Shown one piece after another: positions 23,361 to 34,287 of a stretch of 64,000 nucleotides of DNA. Position numbers and translations under genes: made by a program. Origin of the DNA: Piper betle. Lineage: Eukaryota; Streptophyta; Magnoliopsida; Piperales; Piperaceae. The notes under the pieces are model-generated. The model did no database searches and had not been told where the DNA came from. It saw only the letters and a program-made list of their open reading frames with translations. Where the stretch lies: the NCBI GenBank assembly GCA_033002965.1, contig JAURVB010014173.1, positions 62,001-126,000 of the forward strand, in the 5' to 3' direction. Position 1 is the stretch's first letter. Each line of letters begins with the position of its first letter.

Positions 23361-24950
23361 CTACTAATACTATTTTAATGGAGTACTAATATGTTCTTAA
23401 TACCTTACGAACCTTATAGCTAAAAGGATTTTAAGGCCCTTGTCAATTTTAACCAAATTATTCGCTCCATATTATTTTAAGAATAAATGAGTTCCTTATG
23501 TTTACAGTCTTTTAGTTATCTAACCTTTTAGCATATTATTTTTCGTATTAATTAATTCAGCTCGGTTTAAATAGTGCTTCATTTATTTTTATTAATTTAT
23601 ACTAATATATCTTTAAATATTCTAAAAATATATATTTTAAACAACTATATTAGAAGGAACAAATATCACTTAGCCGCTAGAATTAATTAAATCATCACCT
23701 GGCCCTTGTGGATTAAATCAACTCATCACTTGGCCTCCTCATTAAAAAAATATCACTTAACCGTCTTCAAAACTAACGATATTAATTAAATACCATAAGA
23801 AATGACAAAACAAGTTTTCAACCACCATTGATGGATGATGTGGCAGCATCAAATTCAAAATTAAAATTAATTCAAACTAATTAATGAATAAAATAAAATA
23901 TATATGTATTGAAATAAAATATATAGTAATTAAATATAATAAAATATTATTTCATTTAATTTTCCAAAGGTCATTTTTTGAACTAGAACTAGTATGTAAA
24001 ATGAAATATTATTGTTCTTTTTGTATATGGGTTAAAAATTAAACTTGCATTATGAAATTAAATAAAATAAGATAATTTCTTATTGATGCTGATTTTTTAT
24101 ATAAAACAAGCATTTTTATTTGATTTTATCTTCTAATGTAGCACTATCACAATACACATTAACTAGTTGCAAGTCTGTTGTGTCATCGTCGAACAAGGTT
24201 AATTTTGACAAAAATTAAGTTTTTTCTTTTTAAAATAAAGGGGGCTAAATGATGAGTTGGCTTAGTTTAAGATATTTACATTATTTGAAGATATATCAAT
24301 CAATCACATTTAGATGTGTGCAATACTCAATCTCTACCTCCAACCATTAATTGAAATTCAAGTGTTTTTGCATTTCATTTTTATTTTACAAAAATGAGAC
24401 ATAACATGATAAGGTTAAAGACATTTTAAAATTAAATTAGATCGAGCACAAATTAAACTTTAAAACTCTCACTATTTGCATGATTAAATTCAAATTTCAA
24501 AGTAATTTATATATGTCAGTTGTTAATTGCAAATTTAATCATTGATAGGTTCTTTAAGAAGAATTTATGATTAAATGGTAATAAGTTAGAGTATATCATC
24601 TCAAGTTGATAAAAGAATGTCAAACAAAAGCTGTATTAAATCATTTCTTTAAATTTCATGATCATGGCTTCCTAAAACTTGGTCAATTTTCCTCCATCAT
24701 CTAATCCTTTATTAAAATTGAACATCACATGATAAATTAAACATGCATACAAGAATCAACTCAAGCTAATGCCGGCTAATAACGTTTCTTAGTGATTTTA
24801 AAGGGTTTATTAGAAATTATAATTAGTTTTATGTTAAATTGAATACAGTAGTAAAAATAACTAATTAAAATCACCATAATTATTAATTTAATCCCCTAAT
24901 TTTACACATTTCAAATGAAGTTGTCCAAAATAAAAGAGAGAAAATGTATA
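23361..24950. other. AT-rich intergenic DNA
   Basis: Very AT-rich, no open frame of note, no recognisable RNA gene. The right end leads into the promoter of the complex I gene. Confidence 0.4.
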
Positions 24951-24977
24951 ATCTAAACTTTGACAGTCCTTTCCACG

Positions 24978-25040
24978 TGGGCTCCAAGCCATCTACGAGG
25001 CCCACGGCATACTCATTCACGGCCCACGGCCCACGGCCCA
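24978..25040. promoter_or_regulatory. cluster of site II (TGGGCY) elements
   Basis: TGGGCT at 24978–24983 and GGCCCA (TGGGCC reversed) at 24999–25004, 25021–25026, 25028–25033 and 25035–25040. Repeated TGGGCY site II elements, bound by TCP factors, are typical of plant promoters for nuclear-encoded respiratory and ribosomal proteins. They end about 105 bases upstream of the ATG at 25145, which fits the respiratory gene here. Confidence 0.65.
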
Positions 25041-25144
25041 ACACACAAAATCCTCGCCTGCGCCGCCGCGCCACCGTCTTCTCCGCCGTCATCTTACCTT
25101 CCGCCGGCGATCTTGCGGCGGCGATCGGGAGTCCTCTGGCGGCC

Positions 25145-25357
25145 ATGGCGAAGCCGCTGGGAACGACTGGCGAGTTCTTCAAGAGGAGGGACGAGTGGCG
25201 CAAGCACCCCGTGCTGACCAACCAGTTCCGCCACGCCCTCCCCGGCTTCGGCATCGCCGTCGTGGCCTTCGGCATCTACCTCGTCGGCGAGGCCGCCTAC
25301 GACAAGTTCTACGGCCCCGATCACTACCCCAAGCCCTCCGCTTCAGGGTCTCACTGA
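25145..25357 (+). CDS. NADH dehydrogenase 1 beta subcomplex subunit 3 (complex I B12)
   Basis: 70 residues, complete in one exon. It starts MAKPLGTTGEFFKRRDEWRK, the conserved start of the plant NDUFB3/B12 subunit, and continues HPVLTNQFRHALPG into one membrane span, GIAVVAFGIYLVGEAAY. It is an accessory single-span subunit of the complex I membrane arm in the mitochondrial inner membrane. The open frame extends upstream to 24944, but that part overlaps the site II promoter elements and is not conserved, so the ATG in GCCATGG at 25145 is the start. The stop is followed by CTTTTCTCAGGTCC, a possible 5' splice site of a 3' UTR intron. Two inverted family A repeats flank the locus. Confidence 0.92.
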   Translation: MAKPLGTTGEFFKRRDEWRKHPVLTNQFRHALPGFGIAVVAFGIYLVGEAAYDKFYGPDHYPKPSASGSH

Positions 25358-26634
25358 TCCGGCTTCAAAGTCTCCCCCTTTTCTCAGGTCCGATTCGAAA
25401 TCCTCTACCATTCGTCGTGGTTTTTATAACTTCACTTGTTTCTAGAGTTGAAATGGTTACAATTGATGGTACTAGTTTGGGGACGGTTCATGGGATTTTT
25501 TTTTTGGGTGTTTCATTGTTCTGATATCCGTAATTGTTTGATTGTGTGCGTGTGTGAGTGTGTGTAAAAATGGATGAACTTTTTATTGCTTTGATGGAGC
25601 TTTGTTTTTTATTGTATTTTTAGTGTTAATTATTAATTTTAATTTGTGAGTTTCTGGTGCTGATCAAATGTGGTGTTTTCTTTTGTAAAAAAATGTTAGG
25701 ATTTGTGTTTTATATTGAAATTTAGTGTGCTAATTATCAAATGTAATCTGTAAAGGTAGTGCGGCAGGTCATTTGTGGTGTTTTAGTTCTGTTGATCCCG
25801 CACTTCATGTGCCTTATTATTATTAAGGATATCTTAATAGTATCTATCTTATATACTTTATGAGATAGGTTGATGGAAACAACTTTGATAGCATGAAGCT
25901 GTGTTTTAGATCCACCAACATTTGGAGATGGTTGTTTGAAAATATTGTAGCTATATGATTAAACCATCGAAAATTTGTATGGTATCAGAGCTAAAGATCT
26001 CTGGTTTAAATCTCATTGGCGATATATGTTTAAAAAAATATTAATTTGTATAATGTGTGACCAATAAATTATTTACTCTGAGTGAGTTTGTGTTTGTATT
26101 TATCTATGTGCTAAACCTTAAAAATCTACTTGCAGGGAAAATATTGAAATAAATACTTAATTGTTCAATTTCCCAACAGCTTGAACTCATGAGACAAGTG
26201 GTTAGACAGTCTAAAATTTGCACTTGTTTTGCTGCAAAGATAATTTGTACTTTTAGCTTTTTGTAAAGTGTTCTTTGAGTTTAATTGTGGTATAGATTTG
26301 TTTTAGAGTGGAAGAAAGATTATGTGTAAATGTTTTTGTCCTAAATTAGTGAATAAGCACAAATACAACTCAATGTCTTTCTATTTTGTAAACACACGTT
26401 GAATCAAAATTGTAATTAGCTGAATTTTAGGGATTTGTTAAAAATCCCCGAAATGTACACACTTGATGCCTGGGATTGCTATAGCTGTTGTTTTCGTGGT
26501 GCGGGGGTGTTACAGGTTAGCTTGCAAGCAGAATTTTTTTAGAGGTTTTTGTGGATTAACCTAATTGTACACCTAGAGACTGCTACTAGTAGCAATACAC
26601 AGTAACTATCTCGATGCAATGCTTCCTACCCTCT
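25358..26634. other. downstream region with a PBS-like motif
   Basis: No further coding exon. TGGTATCAGAGC at 25980–25991 equals the primer-binding site for initiator tRNA-Met used by plant copia elements, so the sequence on its left may end an LTR. No retroelement protein follows. The stretch could also be part of a 3' UTR intron of the complex I gene. Confidence 0.35.
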
Positions 26635-27526
26635 GTTGCCGGAATCGGCCGATTTAAATCGGATCGGCATCGCGCCGATCCGATTTCGGGGCCGACTCGG
26701 TCGGCCCCGAATCGGCCTTGGAATCGGCCGAGTTTGGCCGATTCGACCGATTTAACTCGGAATCGGAATCGGCCGATTTAAATCGGAATCGGTTTTTTTA
26801 ATGAAATTACTAAAATACCCTAGGTATGATTTTTATTAAATTATTTAAGCATGGGTAAAATGGTAATTTTTATTTTAAAAACCTAAAATCAACCCCGCTC
26901 CCCCCGCGCCGCCGCTGCCCGTCCGCCCGCCGCCGCCCCGTTTCTGCCCTCTGCCGTGCTCCCCGACTCCGGGCTCGCCGCCGACCGGGCTACTGACGTC
27001 GCCGCCGTCCTCGCAACGTCGCCGCCGAAGTGTGGCCTGACCGAATCGGGCTGTGACGCACGAATCGCCGCGACTCGCCGCCGCTTCGGGCCGCCTCGCC
27101 GCCGGCTGCGGGCCGCTGACTGTTCGTCCGACCGGGCTGCCGACATCCTCCGACATTGCCGCCGCGAGACTCGCCGCCGACCGGGCCGGCGGCGGAGGCG
27201 GCGGCGGGGTAAAGAGTGGCATTTTCGTAATTAAAAGTTGACTCGAGTCTAACTCGAGTTAAAAATAATAATTAATTCTAAATAATTTAAAAAAAATCTT
27301 AAAAAATATTTAAAAATATCAGAAACTATAATAGACAGAATAATATCAAAATAACATCAATACCCAATTTTAATATATTTATATTATAAATTGTCAAATT
27401 ATTATATATGACCGATTAAATTAATTTGGACCGATTCAACTGAACCGATTCTTGGCCAGACCGATTCCGATTCCGATTCCGACTCCTTGGAAAACCGATT
27501 CCGATTCCGATTCCGATTCATGCAAC
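26635..27526 (+). repeat. repeat family A, copy 2
   Basis: About 0.89 kb. It begins GTTGCCGGAATCGG and ends CCGATTCATGCAAC, giving imperfect terminal inverted repeats of 14 bases (GTTGNNNGAATCGG). The order is: GAATCGG reiterations, an AT arm with ACCCTAGGTATGATTTTTA, a GC-rich core (26890–27215), a TTTCGTAATTAAAAGTTGAC junction with GACTCGAGTC, an AT arm, then GATTCCGATTCC reiterations. Same orientation as copy 3 and opposite to copy 1. It carries no transposase. Confidence 0.75.
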
Positions 27527-28974
27527 CATGTTCCTACCTTATAAGAAGCGTATCCTAGTCTTCTTTTTCAAGAACTATAATTTTTTTTTGGTAAATGTGC
27601 CTATTTTAGCTTTTTTTGAGATTTGTCTTTTTTTTTGGTATAAAATACAATGCGGTGTGTAGGTTGTAAATGCGGCATTGTATTTTCTTGTTAGTCATAT
27701 TTTTTACTGACCAGAAAATATGGGAGTGCTTCTTATATTCTCTTCAGTTTCGTAACGTTCTTTTTGGCAGATATTTGGTCTTGTTGTGTATTAGTACAGA
27801 TTGTGTTGCTGCAGGTAATCCACTACTGGAGAGGATAGAAGCCGGGTTGTTGTCTTCTTGTTTTTTGTGGTTGTGGTCATGATATGTAAAGTTTAAGACA
27901 TGCATTTGGATAAATCAGAAATGATTCGCTAAATTTCCTCACTGTTTTATCATTTGAATAACATATGAACAATCGCATCTGGCGTGGGAGACCTCGTGCT
28001 GGGATGCTGCTGTTGTTGCAGAGTTCACTTATTATTCTTGTACACGGAACTAGGTATGTATGGCGAGAATCACGCTACTTTGCAACACAGATTAGTATTA
28101 TTAGCACGTTAAATAAAAGAATGATACTTGTGCTGCAATGGGAACAAATGTATGTCAGGGCAATGGCTAGAAAGAGAGCAGAATGGGATTCCTCTAGCTA
28201 TTCAAAGAACCTCTAATAAGTGAGAGATGAAGTTGACGTGACTTTCTAGTCCTTTGATAGGCAGAAATGTTAAAAGTTTTCCATTGAAGCATCATATCTA
28301 TTTTGATAATCTTTAAAATGTAATTTTGAAATTCTTGAAATTCAAGGTGATTACCGAAATAAGATAAAATTTATTATAACTATAGTTATTGCTTCTGCAT
28401 GAACCATGATCTACGGATCCGTAATTACTATGTTGGCCATTTTTTTCTCCTATCTCACACAAGTAATAGTTCGTGGTGAAATCCTTTATTACTGCTCATC
28501 CTTGCGCACAGCTTTTCGTGCAAAAGAAATAGCCATTTGGAAACATTAACTGTGTTGGGACCATGGAGTTATAGGAGCATCATATATTTCACCATAGGAG
28601 ACTACTCATTTTCTATATTCACCCTCTTGCTCCGGCTCTCTTTCTGGTGTTCTAAATTCTCGACAAATAATCGCTGAAGGTATCACTAATCAAAGTATCC
28701 ACTGGCTCATCCAAAATCATGGGCGAAGTAAGTTCCAGACGTTACTTGAAAAGTCTGCAACTAAATGTCAACCATAACAATTGGAGAGTTTTGAGTTGGA
28801 GGGAACTTGTGAACTTGTGAAAATGGTAATTTAACATAGTGCTGATCATCTGTTCATCAGCAGCTCTATCGTTTCCTATTGAATTAGGATGAAAACTCTA
28901 ATGAAATGTATGATCTAATCACACTATTACAGACAGCAAACAAGAGGTTAAACCCCCCAAAAAAACCCAAACTG
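27527..28974. other. intergenic, possible 3' UTR exon
   Basis: No recognised protein. TTGTGTTGCTGCAG near 27800 looks like a 3' splice site and could begin a terminal 3' UTR exon of the complex I gene. The open frames here (70 and 83 residues) have no domain. The right part is the 3' UTR of the minus-strand B-box gene. Confidence 0.25.
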
Positions 28975-29750
28975 TCATTGGCTGCTATCTCTAGAGGAGG
29001 AAACCATCAATGGAAACTCATACCCATGGTCGAACTCGCCGCCGGCGTCCAGTATCTCGTCCAGAGGCCAGTGTGGCCTCAACTCCGGCGTCCCGCCACC
29101 GTATCCCTCTGCCGTGGCTGTCTCCCCTGGCAGCAGTAAAACCCCGGCCGTGCATTTCTGTAAATTGTCCCGGGAGTACGTGGTCAACAGGGGAGGCGTC
29201 GACGTCGAGGAGCTGGAACCAGTGCAGGTAGAAAGAAGTGCTGCTGCGGACGGCTCCGGCGGCACTGCCGGCACCCCCGTCTGTTGAAGGGAAGCCTTGA
29301 CGCCGGTGACGAGGAAGCGCTGGTGTGCTCTGACGTAGGAGCTGGCCGTGTGTATGGAGACATCACACTGCCGGCACAGCAGAGCTCTATCCTCCAAGCA
29401 GAAGAAGAAACCTGCCTTCTCCTAACATCAAAAATCACATATTGCAAATACAAATCATACACATGAGCGAACACCAATAGATTAGATCGAAGATAGAAAA
29501 CCCAATTGAAAAAAAAAACAATCAAACATTCATGTATATATATATGGTTTATTTATAATTTACATACCTGACAAATATCGCACTTGGGGAGGTGGGGAGT
29601 GGGGGTGAGGAGGGGGATGCGCTGGTGCTTGCCGGCGAGCTTGTTGGCGGCGTGGATCTTCTCGTCGCAGGCCAAGCAGAGCGCAGCCTCGTCGGCACAG
29701 CACAGCACCGCCGCCTCTACCCTCTCGCACACGTCGCACTGGATCTTCAT
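28975..29750 (-). CDS. double B-box zinc finger transcription factor (BBX)
   Basis: Two minus-strand exons, 29568–29750 and 28975–29421, joined in phase 0 across an intron of 146 bases: 209 residues. B-box 1 (residues 5–42) has CDVCERVEAAVLCCADEAAL, then CLACDEKIH. B-box 2 begins CDICQ at the end of exon 1 and runs through EKAGFFFCLEDRALLCRQCD and VSIHTASSYVRAHQRF. No CCT domain follows, so it belongs to the two-B-box, no-CCT group (Arabidopsis BBX18–25). That group acts in light signalling and photomorphogenesis together with HY5 and COP1. The C-terminal part is Ser/Thr/Gly-rich and ends with WPLDEILDAGGEF, a short acidic-hydrophobic motif similar to those of this group. The splice inside the second finger is at the usual position. 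Confidence 0.9.
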
Positions 29751-29871
29751 GGATGTGTTCCTCTTCTACCTGTTTCTCCTAAACATACATCCTCAATTCG
29801 TGAGAGAACAACAAAGCGGTATGAGCTAGATCACAGTCAAAAGACATGCATGTTTGGCTATTGCCCACATA

Positions 29872-29879
29872 TATTTATA
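29872..29879 (-). promoter_or_regulatory. candidate TATA box of the B-box gene
   Basis: TATAAATA on the minus strand, about 120 bases upstream of the ATG at 29750. Confidence 0.35.
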
Positions 29880-31329
29880 CAAAAATCTGGGACACATCAG
29901 ATGAGACTGTTAAGAGCATCAATATATATATGGATCAGAAACGCCATCTTGGCCAGATGTTTTGATCCAAAATGATATCAGGTGATTTAGAGCAGTAATA
30001 TCTATCAATCTGAAAGAAATATCTGATGAATTGCATCATACATGTTTATGGGTAAATATCCATGTTGTTCATAGATGCACGCATACTGATACATATCTAT
30101 AAGATGCCAGAATTTGTGCGGCGTGTGGACACACGGATGAAACACGCGGAGTAAGAGACACGTTTTGCTGGTAAAAAAGAGGTGTTAATAACTTAATATA
30201 TGCAGATAACCTTCACGATAGCAATCAATGATCATAGAAGGGAACGAAGCATGGTGCTCAGTAGGTCCTTTCTGCTTCATTATTAGCTTTAGAAACGAAG
30301 GCTCATATCACTAATTGGACAGGAAACTGTTGCTGGCCATTTGACGAGAGCTGTACTTTTGTTTATGAAAATACTCTTATCTAATGTATATCAGATATGT
30401 GTGGGGAGGCTTACAACAATCCAATGACATGGGTTGCTTTTGATCAGCTCCGCTTTTTGCCAGGACAAGAAGAGAACATTCTTTCACAAAGTACTTCTTG
30501 AGAAGAGAACACTCTTGCACAAAGTTTTTGAGAAGGGAAAAGGAGAAAGGGGAAGAAGGCCAAAGAAAGTGGCAAGATATTTTACGGCGAGTCGCCAAAG
30601 GTGGGCTGAAGATATTTATGAAATCGGTGATCTGTGTTCATTGCACCAGTTTATTGATTGTGGTAGAGGTGAGGACCGAAGGGTTCAATATATATGATAT
30701 TATTTTATGTTCGTTACTTTTAATTTTAATTTTTTAATTTTTTTGCTTATTTTTAGGCCGAAGGGCATCTCCATGGGCGTCTATAACAGATGTTTCTAAA
30801 ATAATTTCTACTTCTTATCTATCTACATTTAATAGTTTTTTTAATATTTCCAATCGTTTTAATTTGATAGATGCATGTCTCATGCTGATATTGGAATCTA
30901 TATATATAGAGAGATATATTTTATAAACTGCATGAAACATGAAATGGGTGATCAGTCAAACATCTGGTTCCTTTGGTTCACCAAATTACCTACCATTCAG
31001 CTGATTAAGCGAAAATTTATACCATCTATTAAAACAGCCTTATATAGGCGATCCCCATCTCATACACTTTATATAAACTATAACTTTTATTTGCAGTGAT
31101 TTAGTAAGTCTCATTCCTCAAAATTTATATTGATAAATATGAAAATAAATAATCAGGGTATTTATAAATTTTCAAATCAATCTAATATTTTTAACTTTTT
31201 CAAGTTTCATCTTAATCATGAAAATAATTAGAATAAAAATTCATTTTAAAATATCTTTAAACTAATACATTTTTTAAAAAATCTAAGAGCATGACATATG
31301 AAAGCAAAATTAAAAAAAAGGGCATGCAT
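29880..31329. other. intergenic, no gene recognised
   Basis: Promoter DNA of the B-box gene followed by AT-rich sequence. An 87-residue plus-strand frame at 30434–30697 and its overlaps have no recognisable domain. Confidence 0.35.
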
Positions 31330-31745
31330 GGTAGGGTTGCTACAATTATCTTAGCTGGAGGCAAATAATATTTTTGTCTCAAATTTTAATATAGATTATT
31401 CGATTATAAAGACGACCCATATTTAATAAAAAAACAAAAAATAAAAAATAAAACACCCTACCACCACCGTCATTTAGTATGTAGTTAATAATAATATTTA
31501 TTTATAATTTTAAATATATTTTGAGTAGACATGTGATATTATGTATATTATTATATTATTTTATTGAGTTGAGTTTAATTCAAGTTACGAATCGATTTCA
31601 AATTATAATCGAGTCAACCACTGTCGTGCTCAAATTCAACTCGTAAGATCTGAGTTCGAGTCGAATTTGAGTTTAAGTATTTAAATGTCTAGTTTCGAAT
31701 TGAGTCGAGCCGACCCGAATGCCAAATACTTATGCGCTAGTTTGC
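31330..31745 (-). repeat. dispersed repeat family B, copy 3 (partial, inverted)
   Basis: Contains CACCCTACCACCACC near 31450 and TTTGTCTCAAATTTTAATATAG, which are the inverse of the interior of copy 1 at 12.09–12.19 kb. It ends with GAGTTCGAGTCGAATTTGAG-type motifs. The TA-rich A-box half is missing. No protein encoded. Confidence 0.5.
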
Positions 31746-32382
31746 TCAATTAACATCCCTAAACATGGGATGAAGTTTGATTTAGTATTAAAGGCATGCA
31801 TGGGACGAAGGACTAAGAAGCATCCAATGAACAAGATAATGGAACACTGCCAACGCCCCCTTTTCAGTCTTGTATATCGTAGTCAGGACAGCATGCACTT
31901 GCTATTTCTCACCCAATATTCTAGCTTTGGTCATTTCCAAATTACTGTACTGTTTTTAAAAAAATATACGGCGGGTTAACATACATACTTGGCTTTAAGC
32001 TTTATACATAACGATTAGGATTATTAAAGGTCGAAAATAGGCTTTTTTTTAAGGCATATATTCTTCTGGTCACGGATCAAATTTAACTTATAACCTCGTT
32101 CTCATTACAAGTGTACATGAGGCTCTCTTTCTATATATAAATATACGAACATCATATCACATCCAGAAATATTGGACGACGCTTCAATTATTCATCAACT
32201 CCCAAATGCTACAGACGACATGTAAGTCATTTTTTTAATAGGTATCTCAAAAATTAAAGATTTATAGTCCATTTCACTTATAAACAGGATTTTCTCTCGG
32301 GTGAAACTAAATTGAGAGATCTCGTAATACACGTATTAGACCGGAAAAAGCTCTTAAATATTGATTGCTCTCGAAATCAAAG
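31746..32382. other. intergenic, no gene recognised
   Basis: AT-rich; no domain-bearing frame. An open minus-strand frame here is only the run-through of the shifted 3' end of the heat-shock pseudogene. Confidence 0.35.
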
Positions 32383-33049
32383 TCACAGCTCGGCCTTAGC
32401 TTCCTATTTGCCGGCAACTTTCCCTGCCCATCCTCCTCGGCCGCAATGCACACCACGCTCGGTCCCTTTAGCTGCTCCGGCGAGAGCTTGGCCACGGTTA
32501 TGGTGAGCGCACCACTCTCGAGTCAAGGTCTGCGTGTTCCGGCGGCCGGAACCGCCGCCAGAACTTGCCGTAGGCACTCTCCACTCGGTGCCAGTATTCA
32601 CCTTTCTTCTCCTCTTCCTTCCTCTCCCCACTAATCCTCAAAACCATGTTCTCCTCCTCCTCAATCTTCACCTCCTCCTTCTGAGGCCCAGCAATTCGGA
32701 GCACTCTATTTCAATCAACACCCATCATCTATCTATATATATGCAGCTTAATATGTTTAGTGATTCCTATTGACATACTTGCGATGTCAAGCATGATGAT
32801 AACATGGGAACCCGGGGTTTCCTTCCAATCAACTCTTGCGGGTGTCAACACCAGGTCATCCTTGTCAAATCCCAAGGGAATTTGCTCCAGCACCCGGAAT
32901 GGGTCGGAAAATCTCTACGTTCACAATTCGGAGAGCAGAGTACTCCCGGGACGAGGATCAAGCAGGGGCGCCAGGAAGCTTTCCGCAGGCTGGCCAGAGA
33001 TGGAAAGAAGCAGAACCACAAGTATTAAACTTGGGATGATGATCTTCAT
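32383..33049 (-). pseudogene. ER-type small heat-shock protein (HSP20) pseudogene
   Basis: Minus-strand pieces in three frames rebuild the outline of a plant endoplasmic-reticulum sHSP. The ATG at 33047–33049 opens a signal peptide (MKIIIPSLILVVLLLSISG). After a stop, [16 protein letters not shown] and [19 protein letters not shown] match the start of the alpha-crystallin domain (to 32783). About 80 bases of unrelated sequence follow, possibly a small intron. Then come [36 protein letters not shown] (32704–32498) and TVAKLSPEQLKGPSVV (to about 32410). Between the last two blocks the VKAKL-type segment is deleted with a frame change. One more frame shift and an in-frame TAG precede a terminal EAKAEL, which resembles a KDEL-like retrieval signal. 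Multiple independent breaks make it a clear pseudogene of an ER chaperone. Confidence 0.82.
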
Positions 33050-33329
33050 GATTTTGCATTAAAATGCACAACAAAGTACTCCAAACTAGTAATCAACTCA
33101 TAAAGAAGATTTTTTTTTGTAGCGAGTCGTTTTCACAGGTCGTGACAACGTTACATTTGGTGTTGGCTATGTGTGTGGAGATGGAGATGACGACGAAATT
33201 CGTCAAGGTTCTGGTATTGTGTTGGGGTACTAAGGTTGGAAGGAATTAACGGGTATGGATGGATGATGAGCAAGGATGGGAGTGAGTGGGACCAATAAAA
33301 AGGGGATGAAAAATCGGGAGAGCCGGCGG
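33050..33329. other. upstream DNA of the heat-shock pseudogene
   Basis: Former promoter side of the minus-strand HSP20 pseudogene. No convincing array of alternating GAA/TTC heat-shock elements seen. Confidence 0.3.
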
Positions 33330-33640
33330 TGTAGGGCAGTTAATTGAGCAAGTCAGTTTGTGAGTATTTAATGTTCAGCTTGATTTGATTTGACTCGAAT
33401 TCAAACTTGAATCCTTTGAGCCGAGTTTGAGTAAGGTAGTATTCGACTCGATTTGACTCGATTATAAATCGAATTAGACTCGAAATTGACTTGTAACTCA
33501 AACTCGTCTCGATAAAATAATATAATAATATATATATACACTAATAAGTTTAATTGTAAGTAATTATATTTATTTATATACAATATAATAACAAAGTAAT
33601 GAGATAGCCTAGGTGGTAGGTATTCATGCCTATTCACAAG
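33330..33640 (+). repeat. dispersed repeat family B, copy 4 (5' part)
   Basis: Starts TTAATTGAGCAAGTCAGTTTG, followed by GACTCGATTTGACTCGATTA-type motifs and a TATATATATAC block. At 33605–33619 it has GATAGCCTAGGTGGT, the A-box-like position also found in copies 1 and 5. Similarity stops soon after, so the right half is missing. Confidence 0.55.
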
Positions 33641-34287
33641 AGCTTGAACAATGAACAACCTTGGTATTTGTGTGTCAAATGAGAAAATAGTACGAGGATG
33701 GACAATTTCTACATACCCTAACATAAAATTATATACAGCGAAGTGTGTGTTGTTAATTTTTGTGATCAGCAAAAATAATAAGAATATAAATATCATGATT
33801 TATATATTGTTTATAAGATAAAAACATGGTTGGTAACATTTTCAAGAGCTGCTCTAATTATTATGTTAATTATAAAAATTTTGGAATTCAAGAAACACAC
33901 GTTTGCTAATAAGAAGAAAATTAAGATACTTTCCAAAACAGAGCAACTAATATTGAAAGATGAAAGATGGAAGATGAACATAGAAGGTGGTCAACACTGA
34001 AAGTTGAAACTAGATGCATCGATGCAGTAAACTTGTTTGAGAGGTAACATAACATGTATGTAGAGATTCACTTGCAAAGTTCAAGTTTGGGAAAAAAATA
34101 TTGTATAATCTGCCTTTTATTCACTTCAAATCCTTTACAAACACATAAGGATTTAATAGTCCTTGTCAAATTATTTAAGAATTACATAGACAAAATTTTA
34201 ATGAAAGAACATACGTTATTATATATACTGAATTTTAATTAATCATTCCAATATTAAAATTAACATTTCCACCGAGTTTAAAATGGA
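33641..34287. other. intergenic / 3' region of the cysteine protease gene
   Basis: No gene recognised. A minus-strand frame of 131 residues at 33401–33796 is AT-rich, lies mostly in the repeat and is rejected. Confidence 0.35.

Noticed and set aside
24944..25357. 137-residue version of the complex I subunit
   Set aside because: The extra N-terminus covers promoter site II motifs; the conserved protein starts at residue 68 of that frame.
26875..27241. Open frames in the GC-rich core of family A copy 2
   Set aside because: Same reason; the core is not translated consistently between copies.
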